This document shows positions 25,966 through 34,899 of a DNA stretch of 64,000 nt, piece by piece; within the stretch, counting starts at the first letter, position 1; each line of letters opens with the position of its first letter. The notes under the pieces were generated by a model. That model was not told where the DNA came from. It made no database searches and saw only the letters and a program-made list of their open reading frames with translations. A program made the position numbers and the translations under genes. This DNA is from Oceanihabitans sp. IOP_32 (GTDB lineage Bacteria; Bacteroidota; Bacteroidia; Flavobacteriales; Flavobacteriaceae): positions 911,001 through 975,000 of the forward strand of contig NZ_CP040813.1 of the NCBI RefSeq assembly GCF_009498295.1, read 5' to 3'.

Positions 25966-27063
25966 TTAGAATTCGAATTTAAGCTGAACACTGACACTTT
26001 TGCGTGCTATTTTTTTTGTCGTTTCGGTATTTAAATTAGAAAGAGAAATACCTAAAAGCCTAACAGAATTTTTTAATTTTTCTTGATACAGCAAATCTTT
26101 AGCCGTTTCTAAAATAATACTAGTATCACTGATATAATACGGTAAGGTCTTACTTCGAGTTTGTATTGTAAAATCGCTATACTTTATTTTTAAGGTTATT
26201 GTTTTTCCGGCGACTTTGCTTTTGGTTAAACGTCGCGAAACCTCATCTGCGATATGCTTTAATTTTTCGAGCATAAAAATCTCAGACGACAGATTTTCAC
26301 TAAAAGTACGCTCGGCAGCAAGGCTCTTTCGAATTCTATTAGGTTTTACTGGACTGTGCTGAATACCCCTAACAATATTGTAGTAATATTGACCAGATTT
26401 ACCAAAATTTTCTACCAAATACTCTAAAGATTTTTGTTTTAAATCCAATCCCGTAAAAATACCATTTTGATACATTTTTTCGGCGGTCACTTTACCAACA
26501 CCATAAAACTTTCGTATCTCTAAACTTTCCAAAAACGCTATGACTTCTTCTGGATTTACAGTTTTTTGTCCGTTGGGCTTATTAAAATCACTAGCTACTT
26601 TTGCGATAAACTTATTAATAGAAATTCCAGCCGATGCCGTTAAACCAATCTCATTAAGAATACGTGCTCTAATCTCGCTTGCTAATAAAGAAGCACTTGG
26701 ATTTCCTTTTTTATTTTCGGTAACATCTAAATACGCTTCGTCTAGCGACAGTGGCTCAACTAAATTAGTATACTCATAAAAAATTGATTTTATTTGTTTT
26801 GAAATTTCAGCATAGCGCTCAAATCGAGGCGGCACAAATATTAATTCTGGACATAATTTTGCTGCTAAATGACCTGCCATGGCACTTTTTACTCCAAAAA
26901 CTCTAGCCTCGTAACTTGCAGCGCTAACCACCCCACGTTTACCACCACCGCCCACAGCTAAAGGCTTACCTTTTAAATCTGGATTATCCAACTGTTCTAC
27001 CGAAGCGTAAAACGCGTCCATATCCACATGAATTATTTTCCGAATTGGTAAATCGTCTATCAT
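25966..27063 (-). CDS. dinB: DNA polymerase IV (Y family)
   Basis: Error-prone translesion polymerase, 365 residues. Catalytic acidic residues are visible in HVDMDAFYASVEQ (Asp14) and SLDEAYLDVT (Asp108, Glu109). GKVTAEKMYQNGI is the helix-hairpin-helix DNA-binding part, and the little-finger domain fills the C-terminal third. I see no obvious beta-clamp peptide QLxLF; the C-terminus ends VSVQLKFEF, where VQLKF may serve. No LexA-type operator is evident. It converges on the saccharopine dehydrogenase-like gene with a 30-bp gap. Confidence 0.95.
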   Translation of the reverse strand: MIDDLPIRKIIHVDMDAFYASVEQLDNPDLKGKPLAVGGGGKRGVVSAASYEARVFGVKSAMAGHLAAKLCPELIFVPPRFERYAEISKQIKSIFYEYTNLVEPLSLDEAYLDVTENKKGNPSASLLASEIRARILNEIGLTASAGISINKFIAKVASDFNKPNGQKTVNPEEVIAFLESLEIRKFYGVGKVTAEKMYQNGIFTGLDLKQKSLEYLVENFGKSGQYYYNIVRGIQHSPVKPNRIRKSLAAERTFSENLSSEIFMLEKLKHIADEVSRRLTKSKVAGKTITLKIKYSDFTIQTRSKTLPYYISDTSIILETAKDLLYQEKLKNSVRLLGISLSNLNTETTKKIARKSVSVQLKFEF

Positions 27064-27136
27064 AGCGTAAATTTAGCCATTTAATACCTTTTAATTATAT
27101 TTACTGCTAAACAATCAAATTTTGACTCGGCTCTTA

Positions 27137-27622
27137 ATGATAGAGATAGAACGTAAATTTTTAGTAAACTCAGACAAATTTAAAGAAGAAGCTTTTAAAG
27201 ACACCCGTATTGTACAAGGGTTTTTAAATCGAGATCCCCAACGTACTGTGCGAGTGCGATTACATGGCGATACAGGTGTTTTAACCGTAAAAGGAGCTTC
27301 TTCAAACCGTGGTTTATCGCGTTTTGAATGGGAAAAACAAATTGAAAAACACGAAGCAGAAGCACTCTTAAACTATTGCGAAACTGGTATTATTGATAAA
27401 ACACGATATGAGGTTAAAGTTAACGACCATATATTTGAAGTCGATGTGTTTAATGGCGACAATGTAGGTTTAATTATTGCTGAAATTGAATTAGAACATG
27501 AAAACGAGGCTTTCGAAAAGCCGAAATGGTTGGGTCAAGAAGTCACTGGACAAATAAAATACTACAATTCTCAACTAAGTAAATGCCCTTTCAACACTTG
27601 GGGTCTTAACACTAATAAATAA
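27137..27622 (+). CDS. CYTH domain protein (triphosphate tunnel metalloenzyme)
   Basis: A 161-residue protein with the diagnostic ExExK motif at the N-terminus (MIEIERKFLV: Glu3, Glu5, Lys7) and further tunnel residues in TVRVRLHGDTGVLTVKG and IIAEIELEHE. Such enzymes hydrolyse inorganic triphosphate or nucleoside triphosphates; which applies here is unknown. ATG 27137 is chosen because the motif normally begins at residue 2-5; a TTG at 27122 would add five residues. The next gene starts 3 bp after its stop. Confidence 0.88.
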   Translation: MIEIERKFLVNSDKFKEEAFKDTRIVQGFLNRDPQRTVRVRLHGDTGVLTVKGASSNRGLSRFEWEKQIEKHEAEALLNYCETGIIDKTRYEVKVNDHIFEVDVFNGDNVGLIIAEIELEHENEAFEKPKWLGQEVTGQIKYYNSQLSKCPFNTWGLNTNK

Positions 27623-27625
27623 ATC

Positions 27626-28171
27626 ATGAAAAAAACACTATTCATCAGCTTCACTCTACTCCTGTTTATAGCCTGCAAAGAAGACCAAAAACGCCCCGTT
27701 AAAGAAGCTGAAGAAACTGTTACAGAAAGCACAAAAGACTCGCTGGCTGAAATCGATATTACAGATAAAGAACCCCCTAAAAAATCTATACAGCAGATAA
27801 AAGAAGCACTGCACGCCAAGGGCTTTAAAACCATGGAATATGTTGACGATCAATCAAAAGATACCGTTTTAATGCAACAATATTTTATGGTATTTATAAA
27901 GAACGGGGCTATTCGCGTACAAAACGAAGAGGAAGATGCCGCATTACAAGAAGCACATGTAAATCATTTAAAAAAAATGTATGCCATGGGTTTTGCCGAT
28001 ATTATAGGCCCCCTAGTAAACGATGGGGAAATACGTAGTATTACTATTTATAATGTACCAACGTTAAAAATTGCTGATAGCTTAGCAAAATCAGATCTTA
28101 TGGTAAAAATAGGACAATTAGAAGTTGAAATACACCCTTGGTGGGCCATAAAAGGTGCCACTTTACGCTAA
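27626..28171 (+). CDS. Lipoprotein with a YCII-related domain
   Basis: A 181-residue protein with a lipoprotein signal (LLLFIAC, Cys17), a charged, Glu/Lys/Thr-rich linker (20-60) and a C-terminal domain resembling YCII: HLKKMYAMGFADIIGPLVND, then SITIYNVPTLKIADSLAKSD and HPWW. The order of a Gly-rich turn followed by a helix and an Asp/HPWW end is YCII-like. Its role is unknown. It is close-packed in an apparent operon with the CYTH gene before it and the EEP-type gene after it. Confidence 0.68.
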   Translation: MKKTLFISFTLLLFIACKEDQKRPVKEAEETVTESTKDSLAEIDITDKEPPKKSIQQIKEALHAKGFKTMEYVDDQSKDTVLMQQYFMVFIKNGAIRVQNEEEDAALQEAHVNHLKKMYAMGFADIIGPLVNDGEIRSITIYNVPTLKIADSLAKSDLMVKIGQLEVEIHPWWAIKGATLR

Positions 28172-29046
28172 TGTTAAAAATTAAAAGAACACCATACCGA
28201 TTTGCAAACATACTAGGTGTTCTTACCTTGCTCATTATTCATTTTGTAGTTAAAGAGTATAATTTCTTAAGTGCATTACTCTATTATATGTTTCCGTTGC
28301 CTGTTCTTATAGCAATCATACTCTTTTTAAGTTTTTTTCTAGATAAAACATTTAAGAAAATTTATTTTTTAATAGCTGCAATACTTTTATTTATTTGGCT
28401 AGGAAGAAGTTTTAAAATTAACTTGTCTGAAACTATAAAGCCCAACGATTTGGAAGTCGTTTTTTGGAACGCCTCCAGAAAACGAGGGTTTTTAGATGCT
28501 TTTGAGCAAAACAAAGGTGTACCAGATGTTTTAGTAATCGCTGAAGGTTTAAAAAATAACCTTGAAGCTCTTAAGCGCGATTACCCTGATTATCATTTTT
28601 ATGTCTTTAAAAAAGAAATTGCCATATTCTCAAAAACACCCATATCAGGTATAGAAAAAATAATAGGCTCTTATGGTACAACTATTATAAAATTTGAAGT
28701 GAACACCATTAATTTCTTTGCTGTCGATGTATCTGGAAGTATCGATGTACCCAGAAAATGGAGTTTAGATTTTATAAATACACATTTAGAAAACAAAAAA
28801 AACAAAATAATTTTAGGTGATTTTAACACTCCAGTTGAATCTAAATTTTTTAAAGACATTAAAACGCATTTTAATCATGCATTTAACCAAAAAGGGAACG
28901 GTTTTAGAGAAACTTGGTGTTGGAATATTCCCTTGCTTTCTCTCGATCATATATGGGTATCAAAAGACCTGAAAATTGTTAAAACACAAAAATTAGGGAC
29001 GTTTAAATCCGATCACAGTATGCTTAGAACATATATTAGAAAATAA
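28171..29046 (+). CDS. Membrane-anchored endonuclease/exonuclease/phosphatase-family protein
   Basis: A 291-residue protein. Three N-terminal membrane helices (about 12-30, 34-57, 62-80) precede an EEP-fold domain with the expected motifs: VVFWNASRKRG, VIAEG (catalytic Glu), ILGDFNTP (GDFN), LDHIWVSKD and SDHSM at the C-terminus. The domain probably faces the periplasm. Substrate (phosphodiester, lipid or nucleotide) unknown. The ATG overlaps the preceding stop by one base (TAATG), indicating coupling. Confidence 0.8.
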   Translation: MLKIKRTPYRFANILGVLTLLIIHFVVKEYNFLSALLYYMFPLPVLIAIILFLSFFLDKTFKKIYFLIAAILLFIWLGRSFKINLSETIKPNDLEVVFWNASRKRGFLDAFEQNKGVPDVLVIAEGLKNNLEALKRDYPDYHFYVFKKEIAIFSKTPISGIEKIIGSYGTTIIKFEVNTINFFAVDVSGSIDVPRKWSLDFINTHLENKKNKIILGDFNTPVESKFFKDIKTHFNHAFNQKGNGFRETWCWNIPLLSLDHIWVSKDLKIVKTQKLGTFKSDHSMLRTYIRK

Positions 29047-29047
29047 A

Positions 29048-31399
29048 CTATTCCATAATTTCAACCCAGCGTTTTACTTCGTTCCCAAAGGTATCAACCA
29101 CCGTAATTATATGTTTTCCAGCCGTTGGTTTTACAGCAAACTCATGGATATCTGTTGTGCTACCCAAATATTTTGAATTTAAATACCAAAAAAGAGTAAC
29201 CTCGGGTTTTGAATGCGCTATTTTTAAAACCAAATCGTTGGTATGGCCATCAAAGTCTTTAGGTAAAAAGATGCTATTATCTGCTTTAGGATAAATAAAT
29301 TGCATGCTAATGGCATTATTTCCCAAACAATCGTTTCTAAACTTAGGTAACGGTTTATAAAACGGATTTTTGGTCTTGTAATAATATGCCATTAATGGTG
29401 GTAAAACAAACCAAGGTTTCGGCTTTATATTATCTACAGTTTCACAAGAAGTATTCACTTGGTATTGCTCTGTTTTATCTAAATGAATTAAAACGTGATA
29501 CGGACAAGGTTTGGTTTTTAGTCCACTTATTTGAATAAATTCACTTGTTGTATGTTCACAATTTTGAGAAGCTCTATAGCCACTTGCTTTACAAATATCT
29601 ACCGCTTGCATTTCATCAAAAGGTTTAGAAAACCATTTACTATTTGGTAATACACTAAACACATCAAATAAAATCGGCGCCGCAGTTTCTACACCAACTA
29701 AACCCGGCCGACCTTCACCATCGGCATTACCCACCCAAACACCAACCACGTATTTTTTGGTGGTTCCAATGGCCCAAGCATCACGAAAACCAAAACTAGT
29801 GCCTGTTTTCCATGCGATTTGTTTGGAGCCATCAAAAAACTCCCAGCTATCGTCGCTTTCTGGTCTGTTAACTTCTTTTAAACTGTTATACGTTAAATAT
29901 ATTGAAGCCGCATCGAATAAGATTTTATCGCTTATTTTCTGGCCAAAATCTATCGCTTCAGAAGCTATAAAAGTTGGTTCGCAAAATTCATTTGAAAAAT
30001 ATTCACTAGAAGTTTCAGAAAAATGATTTAAAGTGGACGATAAAGCCGCATAACTTTTACACAAATCCCACAAACTACTTTCTGCTCCACCAAGAATTAA
30101 GGACAAACCATAATGATTGGCATTGTATTTTAAATCCTTTAACTTTAATACTTTTAAATAATGATGAAATCGATCTAAACCAAATTCCTGTAACATTCTA
30201 ACCGAAGGCACATTTAATGATCGTGATAATGCCCGACTTGCTGGTACTACCCCATCGTAACTTTTATTATAGTTTTCGGGGTTATAACTTCCAAATTGAG
30301 TAGGTACATCGGCCACCAAAGTATGGGGTAAAATATCGCCAGCATCAAGCATCGCCGCGTATAAAAAAGGTTTTAAAACACTACCTGTGCTTCTGGGTTT
30401 ATCAATAATATCAACATCTTTTTGATGAGTCCTAGAGGTTGGTGTGTTTCCTACATAGGCCAAAACTTGTCTGGTATCTACATCTAAAACTAAAACTGCC
30501 GCATTGTAAATTTCATTCTGACTTAGTTTGTTATAATGATTTCGAACCATACCGTTAACCTGCTTTTGAAGCTTAGTATTAATTGTTGTTTGTACACGTT
30601 TTCCAGAGTGCGATACTACTACTTTTTGTAACAAATGAGGTGCTGTTTGCGGCAAGGCATAGGGCTTTTGAGGTAACGCCTCGAGAATAGATAAGTTGTA
30701 AGTTAAAGAATCAATAACGCTATTTTTTAATAGTTTTTTTAGTAATCGATTCCGTTTTTGAAGCAAACGCTCCTGATTTTTTCCAGGATAAATTAAACTC
30801 GGTGCATTAGGTAAAACCGCTAGAGTGGCGCTTTCTGCCCAAGACAAATATTTGGGGTCGCTATTAAAATAACGCCAAGATGCAGCGTTTAAACCTACCA
30901 CATTGCCACCAAATGGCGCATGACTAGCATAAAGCGATAATATTTTATCTTTAGAGTATCGAAATTCTAGCCTTGTAGCTAAAATAAGTTCTTTTAATTT
31001 TTCGAAATAAGTACGTGATTTACCTTTTCTAGAAAGTCGGATAACCTGCTGTGTTAAGGTACTACCGCCACGTGTAACTTGTCCGCTTTTTAAATTATCT
31101 CTAAAGGCTTTAAATATAGAAATAGGATTAAAGCCAGGGTGATTATAAAAATATTCGTCCTCAAATTGAATGATGCACGTTTTAAACTTTTCTGGAATCG
31201 AATCGGTTTCAGGAAATCGCCATTGTCCATCATCTGCAATTTGCGCTCCTAACAATTCATTATTAGAACAAGTAATAACGGTCGATGTGGCGTCTTTAAA
31301 AAGCTTATTTGGTAAACAAAAATAATAACTAAGTAAAACCAAGATAAGAACTACCAATTTAATTATATGCCGTTTTATGTAATCTGTAAATCTTATCAC
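29048..31399 (-). CDS. pbpC: Penicillin-binding protein 1C
   Basis: Bifunctional peptidoglycan synthase of 783 residues. One N-terminal membrane helix (13-28), then the GT51 glycosyltransferase domain with catalytic Glu80 in EDEYFYNHPG and RGGSTLTQQVIRL (110-122). The transpeptidase domain has SVLK (340-343), SLN in SRSLNVPS and KTGTS. A PBP1C C-terminal domain ends the protein. The alpha-2-macroglobulin-like gene that often neighbours pbpC is not beside it here. It converges on the EEP gene with a single base between stops. Confidence 0.94.
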   Translation of the reverse strand: MIRFTDYIKRHIIKLVVLILVLLSYYFCLPNKLFKDATSTVITCSNNELLGAQIADDGQWRFPETDSIPEKFKTCIIQFEDEYFYNHPGFNPISIFKAFRDNLKSGQVTRGGSTLTQQVIRLSRKGKSRTYFEKLKELILATRLEFRYSKDKILSLYASHAPFGGNVVGLNAASWRYFNSDPKYLSWAESATLAVLPNAPSLIYPGKNQERLLQKRNRLLKKLLKNSVIDSLTYNLSILEALPQKPYALPQTAPHLLQKVVVSHSGKRVQTTINTKLQKQVNGMVRNHYNKLSQNEIYNAAVLVLDVDTRQVLAYVGNTPTSRTHQKDVDIIDKPRSTGSVLKPFLYAAMLDAGDILPHTLVADVPTQFGSYNPENYNKSYDGVVPASRALSRSLNVPSVRMLQEFGLDRFHHYLKVLKLKDLKYNANHYGLSLILGGAESSLWDLCKSYAALSSTLNHFSETSSEYFSNEFCEPTFIASEAIDFGQKISDKILFDAASIYLTYNSLKEVNRPESDDSWEFFDGSKQIAWKTGTSFGFRDAWAIGTTKKYVVGVWVGNADGEGRPGLVGVETAAPILFDVFSVLPNSKWFSKPFDEMQAVDICKASGYRASQNCEHTTSEFIQISGLKTKPCPYHVLIHLDKTEQYQVNTSCETVDNIKPKPWFVLPPLMAYYYKTKNPFYKPLPKFRNDCLGNNAISMQFIYPKADNSIFLPKDFDGHTNDLVLKIAHSKPEVTLFWYLNSKYLGSTTDIHEFAVKPTAGKHIITVVDTFGNEVKRWVEIME

Positions 31400-31678
31400 C
31401 TAAAAAAAATAATAATCGTTGTATCCTACAAATTTAAACTGTTAGTGATATTTAAAGCTATAAGATCGTTTAATTTTACAAAATGCGATAGACTCCAGAA
31501 TTTATTCATCAATCAAAATAAATAATACCAAAACACGCATAGAAAAAAACCAATATTCCGCTAAAATTAATATGCTAGGTTTTAAAACACATAAAAAGTA
31601 GATCATATGCTTTTATTTAATAGTTTTGAAGCGATTTTTTAAATATAGATAAAGTCAAACTAATCGAAATAAAATATT

Positions 31679-32695
31679 ATGAAAAAATTCACGACACTAT
31701 CAATGCTTTTTCTGGCAACGGTATTGTTTGCCCAAGAAGAACCTAAAAGTAAAAAACTAGTGCTTAGTGGTACTGTAGATGTTTATTACCAAACTAATTT
31801 AACAAGCACCGATAAGGCTAATGACCTTTTTAATGGTGGAGAAGGTGGAGTTCAATCGTTTGGTACATCGTTTGCTAACCAAACAGGATTTGCATTAGGG
31901 ATGGCAAATCTAATAGCATCTTACGACGGTGAAAAAACTGGTGCTGTGGCAGATTTAGCTTTTGGAACAAGAGGTTTGCAAGCCGTTGGTGGAGATACCG
32001 ATGTTTTTATTAACCAAATATATGCGTATTGGCACATCTCGCAAAAAACAACCTTAACTTTGGGTAGGTTTAATACATATTTAGGTTACGAAGTTATTTC
32101 GCCTTCTGGAAATTTTAACTATAGTACCTCTTATTTATTTTCTAGTGGTCCTTTTTCTCATGTGGGCTTAAAAGCTGATTTTAGTTTGGCTAACGATTTT
32201 AATCTAATGCTAGCCATAATGAATCCCACCGATGTTAATAACGATTTAGTAGGTGGTTATGCCTTAGGAGCACAATTGGGATATGCAGGGCATTTCTTAA
32301 ATTTCTATTATGATGATAAAGAAATTTTAGGGCTTGAATTGGACTACACCGGAAGTTTTACAGTAACAGACGATTTTTCGGTTGGCCTGAATGTGGGCTA
32401 TGCCGATAACGAGGGTAACGGGTTTTATGGAGCTGCTATTTACCCGAAACTAGCCACTTCTGATAATTTCGCTATCGGATTACGAGGCGAATATTTTAAT
32501 TGGAGAACCAAAGGTGCTGCTAATAACCCTGATGTGTTCTCGGTAACGCTAACGGGGAGCTATTCGGTTGAAAACTTAATTCTTAAACCAGAACTGCGCT
32601 TAGACAGTAATTCGGAAGCTATTTATTACGACCACGATTTAAAGCCAACAAAAGAACTTGCAGTGTTTACGGTAGCAGCAATTTATTCATTCTAA
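31679..32695 (+). CDS. Outer-membrane beta-barrel (porin-like) protein
   Basis: A 338-residue protein with a signal peptide (1-18, cleaved after LFAQ), then alternating amphipathic strands and a C-terminal aromatic ending, AAIYSF. The LVLSGTVDVYYQTNL opening and TTLTLGRFNTYLGYEVISPSGNFNYSTS are typical of the Bacteroidetes 'outer membrane beta-barrel / BBP2' porin group. Substrate unknown. It is transcribed divergently from pbpC and followed by a MITE-like element. Confidence 0.82.
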   Translation: MKKFTTLSMLFLATVLFAQEEPKSKKLVLSGTVDVYYQTNLTSTDKANDLFNGGEGGVQSFGTSFANQTGFALGMANLIASYDGEKTGAVADLAFGTRGLQAVGGDTDVFINQIYAYWHISQKTTLTLGRFNTYLGYEVISPSGNFNYSTSYLFSSGPFSHVGLKADFSLANDFNLMLAIMNPTDVNNDLVGGYALGAQLGYAGHFLNFYYDDKEILGLELDYTGSFTVTDDFSVGLNVGYADNEGNGFYGAAIYPKLATSDNFAIGLRGEYFNWRTKGAANNPDVFSVTLTGSYSVENLILKPELRLDSNSEAIYYDHDLKPTKELAVFTVAAIYSF

Positions 32696-32798
32696 AAAAA
32701 CAATCTTTTTTTAAGCACGTTATATTTATAATTTTTTCAATGGAAAAAAAAGCGTGGGAAGCTGTTTGTTTTTATTTATGAAGATGATTGAGGTTCTT

Positions 32799-33061
32799 AT
32801 ACCAAATTAGCCATGTCATGCCGCATATAATTTGTTTACTCACATTTTTCTATTTTATAAATAGGTGTTCATGATGTGCTTCGCAGTTCTTTTTCGCCCA
32901 TATTTCGGTATAAAATAAAACCATAACTCAGGCTATGCTTTGATTTTAGCTCACGCCCATATTATAATAAAATAACGAGTTCGTGAATCTGCGATTTCTA
33001 TCTCATCTGAACAAAAAATAATTCAAATTAATAATACGACATTTCAAAACTAAATTGGTAT
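32799..33061 (+). mobile_element. MITE-like element family 2, copy 2 (longest)
   Basis: A 263-bp non-coding element. Left end ATACCAAATTAG, right end CTAAATTGGTAT, so the termini are imperfect inverted repeats and each is bordered by TA. The interior has two direct copies of CGCCCATATT (about 43 bp apart) and the block AACGAGTTCGTGAATCTGCG shared by copies 1 and 3. No start codon with a convincing frame lies inside. The gap 32696-32798 has no gene. Confidence 0.75.
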
Positions 33062-33068
33062 TATTAAG

Positions 33069-33101
33069 AGATTGCCACGTTGTGCCACTTCGCGATGACG
33101 G
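33069..33101 (+). repeat. Short dispersed-repeat fragment
   Basis: AGATTGCCACGTTGTGCCAC followed by TTCGCGATGACGG. This resembles a dispersed 'GATTGCC...CGCAATGACG' repeat I recall from many bacterial genomes. It starts 8 bp after the MITE-like element. Only one clear copy is in this window; 57091-57110 may be a diverged second copy. Confidence 0.4.
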
Positions 33102-33192
33102 CTTATTGCGCTATTTACCAATCTCAATTGTTAAATACTAAACAAATAGAATAGGTCTTTACTACGCCATAAATAATATTAGGTGTTTATTG

Positions 33193-33200
33193 TATATTTG
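33193..33200 (+). promoter_or_regulatory. -7 box of trmB
   Basis: TATATTTG fits TAnnTTTG and lies 42 bp before the TTG start codon of trmB. The -33 element is not clear. Confidence 0.48.
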
Positions 33201-33242
33201 CATGATTTTATAGAATTATTAATCTAAAATAGATAGCACAAC

Positions 33243-33920
33243 TTGGGAAGCAAAAATAAACTTAGGCGCTTTAAGGAAAACGAAACTTTTGCCAATGTAT
33301 TTCAACCAACAAGAGAAGAATTAGTTGATTCGAACTTCGAATTAAAAGGCCATTGGAGGTCAACGGTTTTTAAAAACAATAACCCCTTAGTTTTAGAATT
33401 AGGTTGTGGTAAGGGCGAATACAGTATCGCTTTAGCTCAAAAATATCCAGATAAAAATTTTATTGGTATTGACATAAAAGGGGCGCGATTTTGGCGCGGT
33501 GCAAAAACGGCCATCGAAGAAAACATAAACAATGTCGCCTTTTTACGAACACAAATTGAACTTATAGACCATGCGTTTGCTGAAAATGAAGTAGACGAAA
33601 TTTGGATTACATTTCCAGATCCGCAAATAAAATATAAGCGTACAAAACACCGCCTGACTAATATCCAGTTTTTAAAACGTTACAAACAAATTCTAAAACC
33701 AGAAGGCGTTGTCAACTTAAAAACTGACAGCGAATTTATGCATGGTTATACGCTTGGTTTACTGCACGGTGCAGGACATGAAGTACTTTATGCAAATCAT
33801 AATGTATACAAACAAGAGGGTAGCCCAGAAGAGGTTACTAGCATCCAAACCTTTTACGAATCGCAATATTTAGAACAAAACAAACCAATTACGTATATTC
33901 GGTTTAAAATTAACAGTTAG
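33243..33920 (+). CDS. trmB: tRNA (guanine-N7-)-methyltransferase
   Basis: Makes m7G46 in tRNA. The 225-residue protein has the family N-terminus GSKNKLRRFKENETF, the SAM loop LELGCGKGEYSIALA (51-65) and the catalytic and tRNA-contact region ITFPDPQIKYKRTKHRL. A TTG start at 33243 is required: it yields the conserved N-terminus, and no ATG lies upstream in frame. First of three genes that overlap by one base each (trmB, lysE-like, atl). Confidence 0.95.
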   Translation: MGSKNKLRRFKENETFANVFQPTREELVDSNFELKGHWRSTVFKNNNPLVLELGCGKGEYSIALAQKYPDKNFIGIDIKGARFWRGAKTAIEENINNVAFLRTQIELIDHAFAENEVDEIWITFPDPQIKYKRTKHRLTNIQFLKRYKQILKPEGVVNLKTDSEFMHGYTLGLLHGAGHEVLYANHNVYKQEGSPEEVTSIQTFYESQYLEQNKPITYIRFKINS

Positions 33921-34549
33921 TGACTATTACCTTTATCTTTTTTTTAGGTTTATTTATAGCTTTAGTGGGGGTTGTTCCGCCAGGGCTTTTAAATATAACA
34001 GCCGCTAAAATAAGTCTGAAAGAAGGACATACAAGAGGTATCGTGTTTTCTATAGGTGTTTGTCTTACTGTAATTGCTCAAACCTATATAGCTGCGCTTT
34101 TTGCGAGATATTTAAGTAATCATCCAGAAGTTATAAGCATCCTGCAACGCGTAGCCTTTGTTATTTTTGTTTTAATAACTGTTTATTTTTTATTTATAAC
34201 AAAAAAGCAACCAAAAAAACAAAAAGTACCCAAAATTCGGAGTAAACGCAGTCGCTTTTTTCACGGTGTCTTTTTGTCGGCTATCAATGTCTTCCCCATA
34301 CCCTACCAAGCCTACATGACCATTACTTTAGCCTCGTTTGGATGGTTAAAATTCGACCAAATAAGTATAATAACTTATGTTGCTGGGGCGGCAACAGGCA
34401 CCTTTGTTATGCTATATGTGTACATATTCTTTTTCGATAAAATTAAAGAAAAGCCGTTTACCTCTCAACAAAACATGAATCTTATTATAGGTTGTATTAC
34501 AGGAATTATTTCTATAATTACATTCGTTAATATTATTAGAGCATTGTGA
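33920..34549 (+). CDS. LysE-family transporter
   Basis: A 209-residue protein with about six membrane helices and the LysE/RhtB N-terminal pattern FFLGLFIALVGVVPPGLLNITAAKISLKEG. The C-terminus ends in a helix. The family exports amino acids; the substrate is unknown. The GTG start overlaps the trmB stop by one base (TAGTG), and the stop overlaps the next ATG, so the three genes are an operon. Confidence 0.83.
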   Translation: MTITFIFFLGLFIALVGVVPPGLLNITAAKISLKEGHTRGIVFSIGVCLTVIAQTYIAALFARYLSNHPEVISILQRVAFVIFVLITVYFLFITKKQPKKQKVPKIRSKRSRFFHGVFLSAINVFPIPYQAYMTITLASFGWLKFDQISIITYVAGAATGTFVMLYVYIFFFDKIKEKPFTSQQNMNLIIGCITGIISIITFVNIIRAL

Positions 34550-34899
34550 TGAAACCAGAAACTTTAAATTTCTTTGATAAAGTTTACCAAGTCGTACTAT
34601 TAATTCCTTTCGGGAAAGTAACGAGTTATGGCGCTATTGCCAATTATTTAGGTTCCAGTAAGAGCGCTCGTATGGTAGGTTATGCCATGAATAATTCACA
34701 CCAGAAAAACGTCCCTGCCCACCGTGTTGTAAATAGAAAAGGGTTGTTAACGGGCAAACATCATTTTGATGGCAGCAACCTTATGCAGCAAATTTTAGAA
34801 AGTGAAGGGATTGTCGTTGTAGATAACCAAATACAAAATTTTGAAAAAGTGTTTTGGGATCCTTCAAAAGCGCTGAAGCCCTTAAAAGAAAACCCCTAG
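34549..34899 (+). CDS. Alkyltransferase-like (ATL) DNA-binding protein
   Basis: A 116-residue protein of the MGMT C-terminal domain family, with FGKVTSYGAIANYLG and ARMVGYAMNN. The active-site region reads PAHRV (56-60): the alkyl-acceptor Cys of PCHRV is replaced by Ala57. Proteins with this substitution are alkyltransferase-like proteins, which bind O6-alkylguanine and pass it to nucleotide-excision repair instead of reversing it. Here that role is inferred. The start overlaps the lysE-like stop (TGATG). Its 3' end overlaps the convergent neighbour by 18 bp. Confidence 0.87.
   Translation: MKPETLNFFDKVYQVVLLIPFGKVTSYGAIANYLGSSKSARMVGYAMNNSHQKNVPAHRVVNRKGLLTGKHHFDGSNLMQQILESEGIVVVDNQIQNFEKVFWDPSKALKPLKENP

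Noticed and set aside
29048-31399. PbpC-alpha-2-macroglobulin defence pair
   Set aside because: No macroglobulin-like gene flanks pbpC here, so the usual pairing could not be supported within the window.
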